Positions 46,901 to 57,200 of a stretch of DNA of 64,000 bases are shown piece after piece; within the stretch, counting starts at the first letter, position 1, and each line of letters starts with the position of its first letter. The translations under genes were made by a program, and so were the position numbers. This DNA is from Brachypodium distachyon (taxonomy: Eukaryota > Streptophyta > Magnoliopsida > Poales > Poaceae). Location of the stretch: positions 48,932,914 through 48,996,913 of the forward strand of contig NC_016132.3 in the NCBI RefSeq assembly GCF_000005505.3, in the 5' to 3' direction. Below the pieces are notes generated by a model. It was not told the DNA's origin and did not search any database. It worked only from the letters and a program-made list of their open reading frames with translations.

Positions 46901-48761
46901 ATTGTACACTTTATATCTACAAAATGTAGACTGGGTGCACTACAATGAACTTTGAACACTTCTTTGTCTCTTTCAGGCATCCCTTCTCAATTACTTCAGC
47001 ACCTGGGGATGATTATCTCAGCATTCATGTTCGACAACTTGGTGATTGGACACGGGAGCTCAAGAGAGTATTTTCCGCAGCTTGCGAGCCCCCAGTGAGT
47101 GGAAAAAGTGGCCTTCTTAGAGCAGATGAGACAACTAAGAAAACGTATGAACATCCCTATATTTCTCATCTACCTTTGTGCTCTGTGCACACTTCACAAT
47201 TTATAACTGCATTTGGGTAATGCAGCTTACCCAAGCTTCGGATCGATGGGCCTTATGGTTCCCCTGCTCAGGATTATGGAAAATACGATGTTTTACTACT
47301 TGTTGGATTAGGAATTGGTGCGACACCCTTTATCAGCATACTGAAAGATCTGCTCAACAATATCATCAGAATGGAGGAAGAGGAGGTATGTTATATTATC
47401 CCATATCTTCAGTCACCATCTTCATAATCACACAAGTCTAACTAAAAATCATCATCTTATCATTATTTCCTTTTTTAGCTTATTTTCCACTCACAAGTAT
47501 AACTACAGGACGTTTCTACGGATCTTTATCCACCAGTTGGTCGGAATAAGCCACATGTTGATCTGGGCACACTTATGAGGGTTACCACGAGACCAAAGAA
47601 GGTCTTAAAGACCACAAATGCTTACTTTTATTGGGTGACACGTGAGCAAGGCTCTTTTGATTGGTTCAAAGGAGTTATGAATGAGATTGCTGAGTTGGAT
47701 CAAAGGGTAAATATATCAATTGATTATTAATAAGTTTGTTTGCGATACAGTTTGTTATCTTCAGAAATTTGCAATAGGCGTGTGGCATTGTACTCACAGT
47801 TACCATTTATCCCTGCTAGAATATCATTGAGATGCACAATTACCTCACAAGCGTTTACGAGGAAGGGGATGCTCGGTCAGCGCTCATCACTATGCTTCAA
47901 GCTCTGAACCATGCCAAGAATGGCGTTGACATTGTCTCTGGAACTAAAGTATGTATTAATGGAGGATATTATTAACAACTTCTCTCAGGCTTTGAAGTAA
48001 AAGCCATTACCTGACTATTTATTACTCCGTAGCATAAAGGGTTAAAAGAAGGCGCACTTCTGGGTTGTATAATATGCTGCTACTACTTCCATTTGACTAC
48101 CAGAACTCATTTTGCAGGTTCGGACACATTTTGCAAGACCAAATTGGAAAAAGGTCCTAGCTAAAATTGCCTCCAAGCATCCATATGCCAAGATAGGTTA
48201 GTATAAATATTACAGCCTAGGTAAACTACTTCCTTCGTCCCGTATTAAGTGTCGCAACTTTGTCTAAATACACATGTACCCGCACACTCAAACGTGTCTA
48301 GATACATGCGCATCTAGACAAAGTTGTGACACTTAATACAAGACAGAGGGAGTATATTTTATTTATTTAAGTCATGGACTTATGGAGATATATACCTGTT
48401 AACAAGAATTTTATCTACCACTAGCTATCGAAGTTATCTATGCTAGAGTTTTTAATATTGCGTACACAGATATGAAACTTCCAGTGGATGTGTATGTTGG
48501 GAGCAGTAGGAGATGACAGAACCTGAAATTCCAACCATTCGCTCTTTCATCTTTTGCATATGTGACCAAAACTGCAAACTACTCTCCAGCTTGGATTAGG
48601 ATTGTAATACCAATTTTTATCTAGATAGCTCATAATCTCTGTTGCACACAGGTGTATTCTACTGTGGAGCTCCAGTCCTGGCACAGGAACTTGGCAAACT
48701 TTGCCACGAGTTCAATGGGAAATGCACCACAAAATTCGAGTTCCACAAGGAGCATTTCTGA
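40956..48761 (+). CDS. RBOHE: respiratory burst oxidase (plant NADPH oxidase), RBOHE type
   Basis: Fourteen exons: 40956-41604, 41696-41855, 41980-42028, 42834-42947, 44971-45390, 46005-46388, 46476-46571, 46647-46762, 46977-47144, 47226-47385, 47509-47706, 47820-47948, 48118-48196, 48652-48761, giving 943 aa in unbroken phase. The N-terminus is Ser/Gly-rich with many phosphorylation-type sites. An EF-hand [12 protein letters not shown] (about 272-283) is canonical, and the second, DPEGLGYIE, is degenerate. Six membrane helices lie in about 365-620, with haem-ligand histidines in INFHK..ILHAGNH and WYSHHLF..LIVHGEQ. FAD site [17 protein letters not shown] site [14 protein letters not shown]-terminus FEFHKEHF. 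It moves electrons from cytosolic NADPH across the plasma membrane to O2, making apoplastic superoxide. It is activated by Ca2+ through the EF-hands and by kinases. Identity to the E clade is judged from the N-terminus ELVEVTLDL and remembered relatives. Confidence 0.96.
43279..43330. mobile_element. deletion-derivative Stowaway MITE in RBOH intron 4
   Basis: CTCCCTCCATTC on the left and GGGACGGAGGGA on the right, only 52 bp apart, with TA on the left flank and TTA on the right. The centre has been lost. Confidence 0.7.
48229..48352. mobile_element. Stowaway MITE in RBOH intron 13, 124 bp
   Basis: CTTCCTTCGTCCCGTATTAAG at the left and CTTAATACAAGACAGAGGGAG at the right, with a second internal inverted pair (AACTTTGTCTA and TAGACAAAGTT). 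TA flanks both ends (48227-48228, 48353-48354). It would fold into a long hairpin in the transcript. Confidence 0.9.
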
Positions 48762-49513
48762 ACTCAAGTAAATACTTGACAGGAAACACGACTAGATTAT
48801 GCTACTTGTACATCATTTTTGTCCTTGTATATTCTTCTTTACAAAGGAAAGGCGAGACCAAGATGGAGATGCAGCCAGAATAATTGCACAAACAAGAGGG
48901 GTTTTGGGTAATCATGTAGAACTACATGCGGCGTCCATCATGGCTTCGGCAGCATGAACCTGGTGAACCTGCTAGGAGATTCGTCCCATGGTCTCGAGCC
49001 AATGTACAGAGACCACCTGAAGACCTTGAGCTTCTCCTGAATTTAGTTGGGACTAAGTAGGACGGTATAGGAATAGGAAATAGGAAGGGAACCACGAGCC
49101 GCAAGGCTAAAGTAACTGTACTACAGTATTTTCTTTTCGTGCAGCCGAGTGTAGGCAAGAAGTGCGTTTGTGCTTGTATCTCAAATACAGAAAACGAAAA
49201 GAATAGTGAATAGAAGAGGTAGTATACTCGAGTGTTTGTAATCTGTAATTATACAATGCTTCAGTAGAACAGTGGTGATTGGTTCAAGGCCGGGGGTACC
49301 ACGCAGGTTCAGGTGTGCGCCATTGTTGTGGCTCGTGACCGAGTTAGTGACTGGGAAGGAAAAAAACCTTTCCATAACAATCTACTCCTCGAATGTTGTT
49401 TCTTTATCTAAGCCTCCAAAACGCTAATGCATGTTGAAATCTGGAACCTTAATGATGCACTCATGGACTCACCTGCCCTGCAGGTGCGGAGCTAGGGTTT
49501 TAAACATGGGTAC
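48762..49513. other. RBOH 3' flank
   Basis: Contains the presumed RBOH 3' UTR. No other gene is seen before the retrotransposon at 49514. Confidence 0.5.
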
Positions 49514-50110
49514 TGTTGTTGTTCTAGAAAACAACAGGAGTACGGGGTGCAATGTTCGACGGCACAAATGTGATAATAGTATGTAGGGGGTGTATGCCGG
49601 CTTTATAGCGAAGGTCGTCGTATACTTTGGACAAGTTGACACGTATATTTTTTGAATACATTCGGTCGATCCTGCGGGTACGACTTAGTCCTATTTTAGG
49701 ACCCGAGGTCAAGTCGAGACTAGGCTCGACCCGAGCACTCGAGAGCGGGCTCCTTAGGTTGCTCTAGCCCCCCCCCCCTTTGATCTTATTCCAATGGAGT
49801 GTGTATGATACATGTCCTCATGGGGGGTATTTATAACCTAGGGATCCATGACAAAAAACCATGGCTATCCTTGGGGGAGAGGAAAAGTGAGGGTAAAGTG
49901 GTAAATTCACCCCTAGAGTTTTCTTGGCCCCTACTCTAACTCCTTTGACCATGGCATGGGAAGCTTGACCCTTTGACTCCTTTGACCGGTGCTTAGTTGG
50001 CATGGCTATGCCTTGTTGGCAATTTGACCGGTTTTTGGGATTTGTTGACTTGGTCGTCGCCATGTAAGATTATGGCCCGGCCCATGTAATAATTTTATTA
50101 TATTACAACA
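49514..50110 (-). repeat. 3' LTR (597 bp)
   Basis: Left copy in window coordinates. Compared with the right LTR it lacks about 190 bp (between GACTTAGTCCTATTTTAGGA and GTCGAGACTAGGCTCG) and carries about 30 bp the other copy lacks (TCATGGGGGGTATTTATAAC region). Apart from these indels the two are closely similar. Confidence 0.93.
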
Positions 50111-51069
50111 GTAGCCCGCTTGAGCCGGAGGCATTGAGAATGCTTCCAGGTCAACTTCGATGTTGGCAGCATGTTGAGATTCTTCTTCCGATACCTGGAG
50201 CGCAACTCTCCTCTGGGTGAGCCACCGGCTAGGAGGTTTCACGAGGAAAACCGGCCTAGGTGGGCTTGTTGCACAAAACTTGTGGTTTTGTGAATCTTGG
50301 CGCATCCCAAGGGGTCCTAGGGATTTTTTGTGCGGAAAATTAGGGCCTCAGAATCTTCGGCATGGAGAACCACCGGCTAGGTTAGTTTCTCGACGAGAAA
50401 CCAAGCCTAGGTGGGTTCCTTTGCGAGGCTTCGCCGGTCGTGAAGTCTATTTCCGAAGGAACAGATATTTTCGAGGTCTTCTTTGTAAAAAACCACGGCC
50501 ACGAAGGCCTTTCTGGCGAAGTTTGGAGATCGGGGGGCTTCTTTTGTAGGAGGATTAAGCTGCCGGTTTTTTTTGCGAACTTTTGGCTTTCCGAGGACCC
50601 CGGCACGAAATTTCTGGGCCGCCAAGGGGCCGCCCGTGATTTTCCAAGTCTTGAGGGTCTTTTCTGCGAAAAAATCCTCTCCGTGGGCGCGCGGGCGGGC
50701 GTTTGGGCCGTACCCGGCTTTGTGGGCCTTCTCGAGCGCGCGGGTTGTGTCCAACCAGGCCCGGGAAGCTCCTCTTTTTTTTTTACTGCTGCTAACTGGG
50801 CCGAGGCCCACCCGACCCGACCGGCCTGCGTAACGGTTCAGGGGTAAGTGGCTCTGATTGGATAGTCGTGGATGTGCCAAAGCCCTAGATCCGACATGCC
50901 CTATAAATGCCTTTAGGGCTATATAACTATTTAAATAAAATAGTTTTTCAACTCCAAATAATTATCCAAAAATTATGGGATAGCTTATTTATGCAATAAA
51001 CCCTATTGGTTTGAAGATCCAAAGCTCAAATGGGGGAAAACCCTAGGGGTTTAAATTGAAATAAAACTT
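50111..51069. other. 3' internal non-coding part of the retrotransposon
   Basis: Contains two copies of a palindromic phrase (ACCGGCTAGG ... CCTAGGTGGG at about 50223-50262 and 50370-50413), then AT-rich sequence. No coding region. The edge facing the LTR (GGCTCAAGCGGGCTAC on the minus strand) is where a polypurine tract should be, but it is not strongly purine. Confidence 0.5.
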
Positions 51070-52992
51070 TTAAAGCCTTTTTGAGATCAAATTTGAATTC
51101 AAATGTGCAATGGAGCTTGGCGCGGGAGCCTCTTCCGGCTCCTCTCTCGTCCCCGCGTCTTCGACGTCGGAGCCGAGATCGATCACCGCATCGCCCGCTC
51201 CCGTCGTGGGCACAGTCGGGACTGTGACAAAGAAAAGAATTAGAATCTAAAAATAAACTAAGTTACCTGGTGATGAATGAGTACCTTGCGGTGCCACCGA
51301 GCTTGCGGGAGGAGAGCCTCCTCCTCCTCCGTCCCAGCCTCTGTTGCCGGGGCGCCCGCCGCGGGCTGGACTTCGCTTGCGAGTCAAGAAAGCAGTACGG
51401 TTGCGGATCAACGGGCAGGAGAAGCGTAAACAATGGAACCAGGGGAGGGGTCAGTACCTGTTGCCGTCTCCTCCACCGGGACCGGGTCGGCGGCAGGCGC
51501 AGGGGTGGCGCCACAGGGCCCCGCGTCGCTCGGGTCGGCGCTGGCGCTGGCGCGGGTGCGCGGCTTCTTACTCAGTGTAGTGGGTGGCGAGTCGGCTCTC
51601 CCCCTCTTGCCGGCTCTCGTCGGGGTTCCATCCTTCGGGGGGTTGAGCTTGAGCTCGAAGCCCCGGAAGAGTGCCTGCTTGGGCAGGGCCGTGGGAGCCC
51701 GTGGGGTGCTGCGCCCCCGGTCGTCGCGGGAGCCGCCACGGCGCTTGCGGTCACTGCGGAGGTGGCCGCTGCTGCGGGCACTCTTGATCTTCGCAGAATC
51801 AAGGGTGCGTCGTCCTCATTGTCCTCCTCCGCCGCCGCGGGGAGGACCGCTTGGGTCCCGGCAACTTGACCCGCCTCGTCGCCGGAGGACTCGGGGTTGG
51901 GCCAGCTGAGCTCTGATTCTCCTCCACTGTCCTCGGCCACCCGCTTCCCTCGGGTTGCGGGTGGAGGGGGACGCGGGGCCCGAGCGGGGGAGTCGGACAT
52001 CAGCCCCCACTCATCGCGGGGTGGGTAGCCGCTGATAATCTTGTGCAACCCCGGGACGCCGGCATGGAGCCCCCGGCGGCAGCTCTGTGAAGGGACGTCT
52101 TCGTCGGTGATCCCCTTCACGCACGCCCAGATTGCTTCCGGGGCCACGTCCCCGTGCTGAAGGCGGGTGGTGTCCCCGGGCCCCGTGTACATCCATGCGG
52201 GGCGGGAGCGCAGCTAAAGCGGCGTGATACGCCGGCTGATGTAGGTGCGTGCCACGTCGAGGTCGGTGAGCCCTTCTAGCCGCAGGGCCTTGATTCTCTC
52301 GACGATGGGGAGGAGTTCGGCGTCGCGGCTGTAGCGGTTCCGCCAGGTGTCGTTGGGCACCGGCAGCTCGGTGGACGTGTAGATGAACTCCTCGGGTTCC
52401 TCCACACGAACCCAGCACCAGTCCGCGTGCCACTCCTGCTCGATGTTCTTCTCCGACCGGACGATGAACTCCGATTTCATCCGGTCGCGGACGCGGAAGA
52501 CCACCCACGACGACATCGCCCCCGCCTGCTCGATGTGCGGGCAGAAGTAGTGCCGGAATAATGCCACCGACGGCATCACTCCGACGAACCCCTCGCAGAG
52601 GAACTGGAAGATGGCGAGGAGGAAGAGGGAGGTGGGGTGGAGTTGCGCCACCCAAAGCTGGTATGCCTCCATGAGCGCGTGGAGGAACAGGGAGAACGGA
52701 GCACCAGCCCGGTGAGGATGAGGTGCGTGGACACCCGAAAGTTGTTCTCTTGGTGCTCGATGCCGGCGGGGAAGATGAGAGTCTCCCCGTATTCATTGAA
52801 CCGCGAGGCGACGGCGTGCCGGACCTTGTCCAGCCCCTCGCCGTTGTAGCCGGACCGGAAGAAGGCATGCGTGGCCCTTAGCGCCCGCCTCTTCTGGTCC
52901 TTCTCCGAGGCGGGCTTCTTGGGAGCCGTCTCGCTCTTGCTGGCCGCGGGCTTCTTGGAGCCTTTCCCTTTCTTGGGAGCGGTGGGCGCCAT
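51070..52992 (-). pseudogene. accessory ORF with Transposase_28-like (putative gypsy-type) domain
   Basis: Starts MAPTAPKKGKGSKKPAASKS at 52992. The following NEYGETLIFPAGIEHQENNF, then after a frameshift near 52680 LWVAQLHPTSLFLLAIFQFL and SVALFRHYFCPHIEQ, match the plant Transposase_28 pattern. The reading continues to a stop at about 52214 and resumes as WMYTGPGDTTRLQHGD and NEWGL-like text. The tail is Ala/Ser-rich. Further possible exons lie at 51398-51334 and 51228-51070 (VIDLGSDVEDAG), joined by plausible GT-AG introns. Such ORFs sit in the 3' internal region of some grass Gypsy elements and may have their own promoter; a TATAAG occurs near 53105 on the minus strand. At least one frameshift and one stop make this copy broken. 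Confidence 0.65.
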
Positions 52993-53109
52993 GGGGAATG
53001 CGGGCGGAAGCTAGCAGGATTCAGGGGCGCAAGGGAGCGTGAGGATGGAGAAGAAAGGCTGGGGGGCTAAGTGTTTGCTCCTCAGCGCAGCGGTGGGGTC
53101 TTATAGCAC

Positions 53110-54190
53110 CCCTGCGCTAAGCAACGGTCGCATCCACACCCTACGGGTGTGCTGGGGATAACTGCACTTCAAGAGGATAGCGCAGGGCGTGGCCTTAACC
53201 ACCCTTGTTTAAGGGGGAGGTTAGGGCAGAAATCTCGTGCCACTACTCTGCCCGTAATGGCAGAATCCTTGAAGCAGCGCATAGACGAGGACCCGAAGCG
53301 GCTCGGGACCCACACGTCGGTTAAGGGCGTAGCCCGGCAACCGACCAGGGAAGAGTCCACCCGGGAACAGGCGTTGCCGGCCCATGCCCGGGGGCCACTA
53401 TCGCACCAGTGGCACCCGGGGTACCACCGCTGCATGACGTGTGGGCCACCTCGCTTGCTCCCCGGAAGGATCGCACCCCGAGCAGCACCGCACAAGCTGC
53501 CCGGCAAGTCACCATCCCAGTAGGGCTAGCCGGGCTACGGGGGTTGCCTTGGAGGGCAGCAAGAGAAATCCCGCCTGGGCGCTTCCCAGGAAGGTTACTT
53601 GCCGGGAAGGACGGGAAGGACGTTCCCGGGCGCAGGCGCCCGTAACAGGAGCGAGACCGAGTGGGCAGGACAGCGACGCCACGTGGCCGCACGACGGGCT
53701 CCCCGTGCGCAGGGTTCGTCAGGACAAGGAGTGAAGCACACTCAAGCATTAAATGCACCGACAGAAAGGGGATTCCCCGTCCAGTCAGCCTACAATGACT
53801 GGCCCGGAGTAAATCCTAGGCACGTAGGACCCTAGTTGCAGGGCTACCCATCCTGCATGCAAACCAGCGCGGCAGGGCCGAGCTGCCCCGGCTCCATGTT
53901 TGCCATTTGTCACCCATGCACCAAGGCACCTGTGGTATCCCCTTGAGTATAAAAGGAGGACCCCTACCAACGGTCAAGGGGTTTGGGTTGGTTCGGGTTT
54001 CTACTAGTTTTAGCTGGAAAAAGCAAGTAGCCCTTAGGAGAAAGAGAGAGAACGCCCGGGGACTCCCCCCGACAACTTGTAAACCCTTGCTCCTCGGTTA
54101 ATAGCAAACTCAGAAGCAGGACGTAGGGTTTTACACCTCAGGGTGGCCCGAACCTGGGTAAAAACGATCCTGTGTTCATCGTGTCCCAAC
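53110..54190 (+). repeat. LTR-like segment in the opposite orientation inside the Gypsy element
   Basis: Read on the plus strand it has a TATA box (GAGTATAAAAGGAGG at about 53944) and a leader ending in CTTGTAAACCCTTGCTCC. Then comes GCAGGACGTAGGGTTTTACA, followed by GGCCCGAACCTGGGTAAA, the phrases typical of the R/U5 part of grass Gypsy LTRs. No matching second LTR is present. It may be the 3' LTR of a truncated nested element to which the Transposase_28-like ORF belongs (as an antisense ORF), or an acquired part of this element. Boundaries are approximate. Confidence 0.45.
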
Positions 54191-54262
54191 GCTTGACATT
54201 GGCCGGTTGGGCGCTGATTGTCTTCTTTCGGGAGTGGCGAGGATCGTCCTTGAGGTTCCTCC

Positions 54263-57200
54263 TTAGGCGTAGAAACGCCGGAGTTTGTCGCCGTTCCAGG
54301 CATGGACGAGGTTTTTCCCCTCCATGTTCTCGAGGTGGTATGCACCATTGCCCAATACCGTGGCGATGCGGTATGGTCCTTCCCATTTAGGGTCGAGTTT
54401 GTGCTAGAGTTTTGGGTCGACGTTCTTTTTCAGCACGAGGTCTTCTTTGGAGAAAGCTCATTCTCGCACCCTTGTGTTGTAGAAGCGTGCGGCGCTCTGC
54501 TCGTAGATGGCATGCCTCATGAGGGCTTTGTCACGAGCTTCTTCCACAAAATCAACGGCCGTCTTGTGATGCTCTTCATTTTCGATGAAGGCGAGTGGAG
54601 TAGCTTCTTGGAGTCTTTCGACCCGAGGTGAGCAAAACTCTACCTCGGCGGGAGGAACTGCTTCGGCACCATACACAAAAAAGAATGGTGTTCGGCCCGT
54701 GGAACGGCTTACGGAGGTGCGTATGCCCCAAACCATGCTGGCGAGTTCGTCCCCCCATGCTCCTCTTGCCTTGCTGGCCGTGTGTTCTACCCTTCGGTGG
54801 AGCCCTTGGAGGATTAGTCCATTGGCTTTCTCGCATGCGCCGTTGCTCTTGGGCTAGGACACGGATCCGAAGTGCAGCTTGATTTCGAGGCATTCGCAGA
54901 ATTTAATGAATTCCACACAGTCGAACTGCTGGTCGTTGTCCACGGTTAGCTCTCGTGGGACACCATATCAACATATGATGTTTTCCCAGAAAAATCTCTG
55001 GATGGCCTGTGACGTGATTTTGCCGAGTGGCGCAGCTTCTATCCATTTGGAGAAGTAATCAATTGTCACCAGGAGGTATTTGCAGCCCCCGATGCATGCG
55101 GGAAAAGGCCCGAGAAGGTCCATTCCCCAGCGTGCAAATGGCCAAGTTATTGGGATATTCTTTAGGGTCGTCACCGGCGCGTGGATTGACTTAGCCATTT
55201 TTTGGCAAGCTTCGCATCTTCGCAATATTGCGATTGCGTCTTGCACCATGGTGGGCCAATAGAATCCCTGTCGTAAAGCCTTCGCCGCGGTGGCTCTTGG
55301 CGCAAGATGATGGCCGCATATTCCGGAGTGGATCTCCTGGATGAGCTCAGCCCTCTTGTCGGGGGTTATGCATTTGAGTAACGCGGCCGCATCCTTCTTG
55401 TAAAGGATGCCATTGAGGAGGACATACATCTTTGCTTTTGCAAGCAAAGTTTTGGCGCTTGGGCCTCCCGTCTCCTCATCCACCTCTCCTTTCAAGGCGC
55501 GGATAATTGGCATCATCCAAGAGGGTGGATTATCGATGACCATGCTGGTCTTTGAAGTTTCGTCAGAGTCATCGGCTTCTTCTCCTATGGATGGGGCGCG
55601 GATCACCTCGAAGAATGCGCCGGGTGGCAGAGGTTCCTTGGAACCGGCCGTTCGGGCCAATCTGTCGGCAAGGTGATTTTCTCCTCGTGGGATGCGTCGT
55701 GCCTCCATACCTAGGAAGTACCGTTCCACCTTGCGAACTTCTTCAATATACTTCTTCATCCTTTCATCAAGGCATTGATATGACTTGTCCATTTGGTTTA
55801 TCACCAGGTGGGAGTCACCTTGGATGAGAAGTCGTCGAACAACCATGGCCTTAGCCAACCGAAGTCTGATGAGGAGTGCTTCGTACTCCGCCATGTTGTT
55901 GGTTGCGTTGAAGTCGAGGTGGGCGGCATACTCCAGGATCTTCCCTTCGGGGCTGATGAGTACGACTCCAACCCCAGCACCATTGAGGCGCTTGGAGCCG
56001 TCGAACCTCATTATCCAGTGTGGTTCGGGGGGCCCGGGCCTGGGCGACGTCTCTTCGGGTGGGGCTTGCGGCGCATGCCACTCGGCCACGAAGTCGGCGA
56101 GGACCTGGGATTTTACAACCGTTCTCGCGGTAAGCTCCAACGAGAAGGGAGCTAGTTCCGTTGCCCATTTGGCGATTCTCCCGGTGGCTTCCTTGTTGCC
56201 GAAGACTTCTCTGAGGGGGAACGTCGTCGGCACCATGATGGTGTGGCCCATGAAGTAATGACGGAGCATTCGAGAGGCCATGAGGAGGGCGTACGCGATC
56301 TTTTCGATCTGGGTGTATCGACCCTTTGCTCCTCCCAAAGCTTCGCTCACGTAGTACACCGGGCGTTGCGACCCATCTTCTTCCTTCACGAGGGTTGCAC
56401 TCACGGCGACCGGAGTCACGGCGAGGTACAGGAGCAAAGGTTCTCCCTGCTTCGGGCTCATGAGGAGTGGAGGAGTCGACAAATAGGTTTTGAGTTCCTC
56501 GAAGGCCCTTCGTGCTTCGTCAGTCCGCTCAAAGTTGTTGAGGCCCTTCAGGACTTTGAAAAAAGGAAGACCCTTCTCGGCTGATCGGGCGACGAATCGT
56601 CCTAATGCCGCCATCCTCCCTGCTAGGCGCTGCACATCTTTGACGGAGCGAGGAGGCTCCTTCTCTAGGATGGCCCGGATTTTTCCGGGTTGGCCTCGAT
56701 CCCCCGTTAGGAGACAGGAAACCCAAGAGTTTTCCTCCTCGAACTCCGAACGCGCACTTCTCGGGATTGAGCTTCACGCCGTATTTGCGAAGGTTGTTGA
56801 AGGTTTCTTGCAGGTCTTCGGGATGGGTACTCGCCGCTTGACTCTTGATGACGGCGTCATCAACATAGACTTCGGTGTTTCTCCCCAATTGCCCTTTGAG
56901 GATGAGACTGACGACGCGTTGGAAGGTCGCAACGGCGTTCCTCAAACCAAAAGGCATTCTGCGATAGCAGAAGGTGCCAACGGGAGTGATGAAGCTGGTC
57001 TTCTCCTCGTCTTCCTTGGTCATGTGGACTTGGTGATACCCTGAATAGGCGTCCAAGAAACTTAACCTCTCGCATCCCGCTGTGGAGTCGACTAGCTGGT
57101 CGATCCGCGGGAGAGGGTAGTCGTCCTTGGGGCATGCCTTGTTCAGGTCGGTGAAGTCGACACACATCCGCCACTTGCCGTTTGCTTTCTTCACCAAGAT

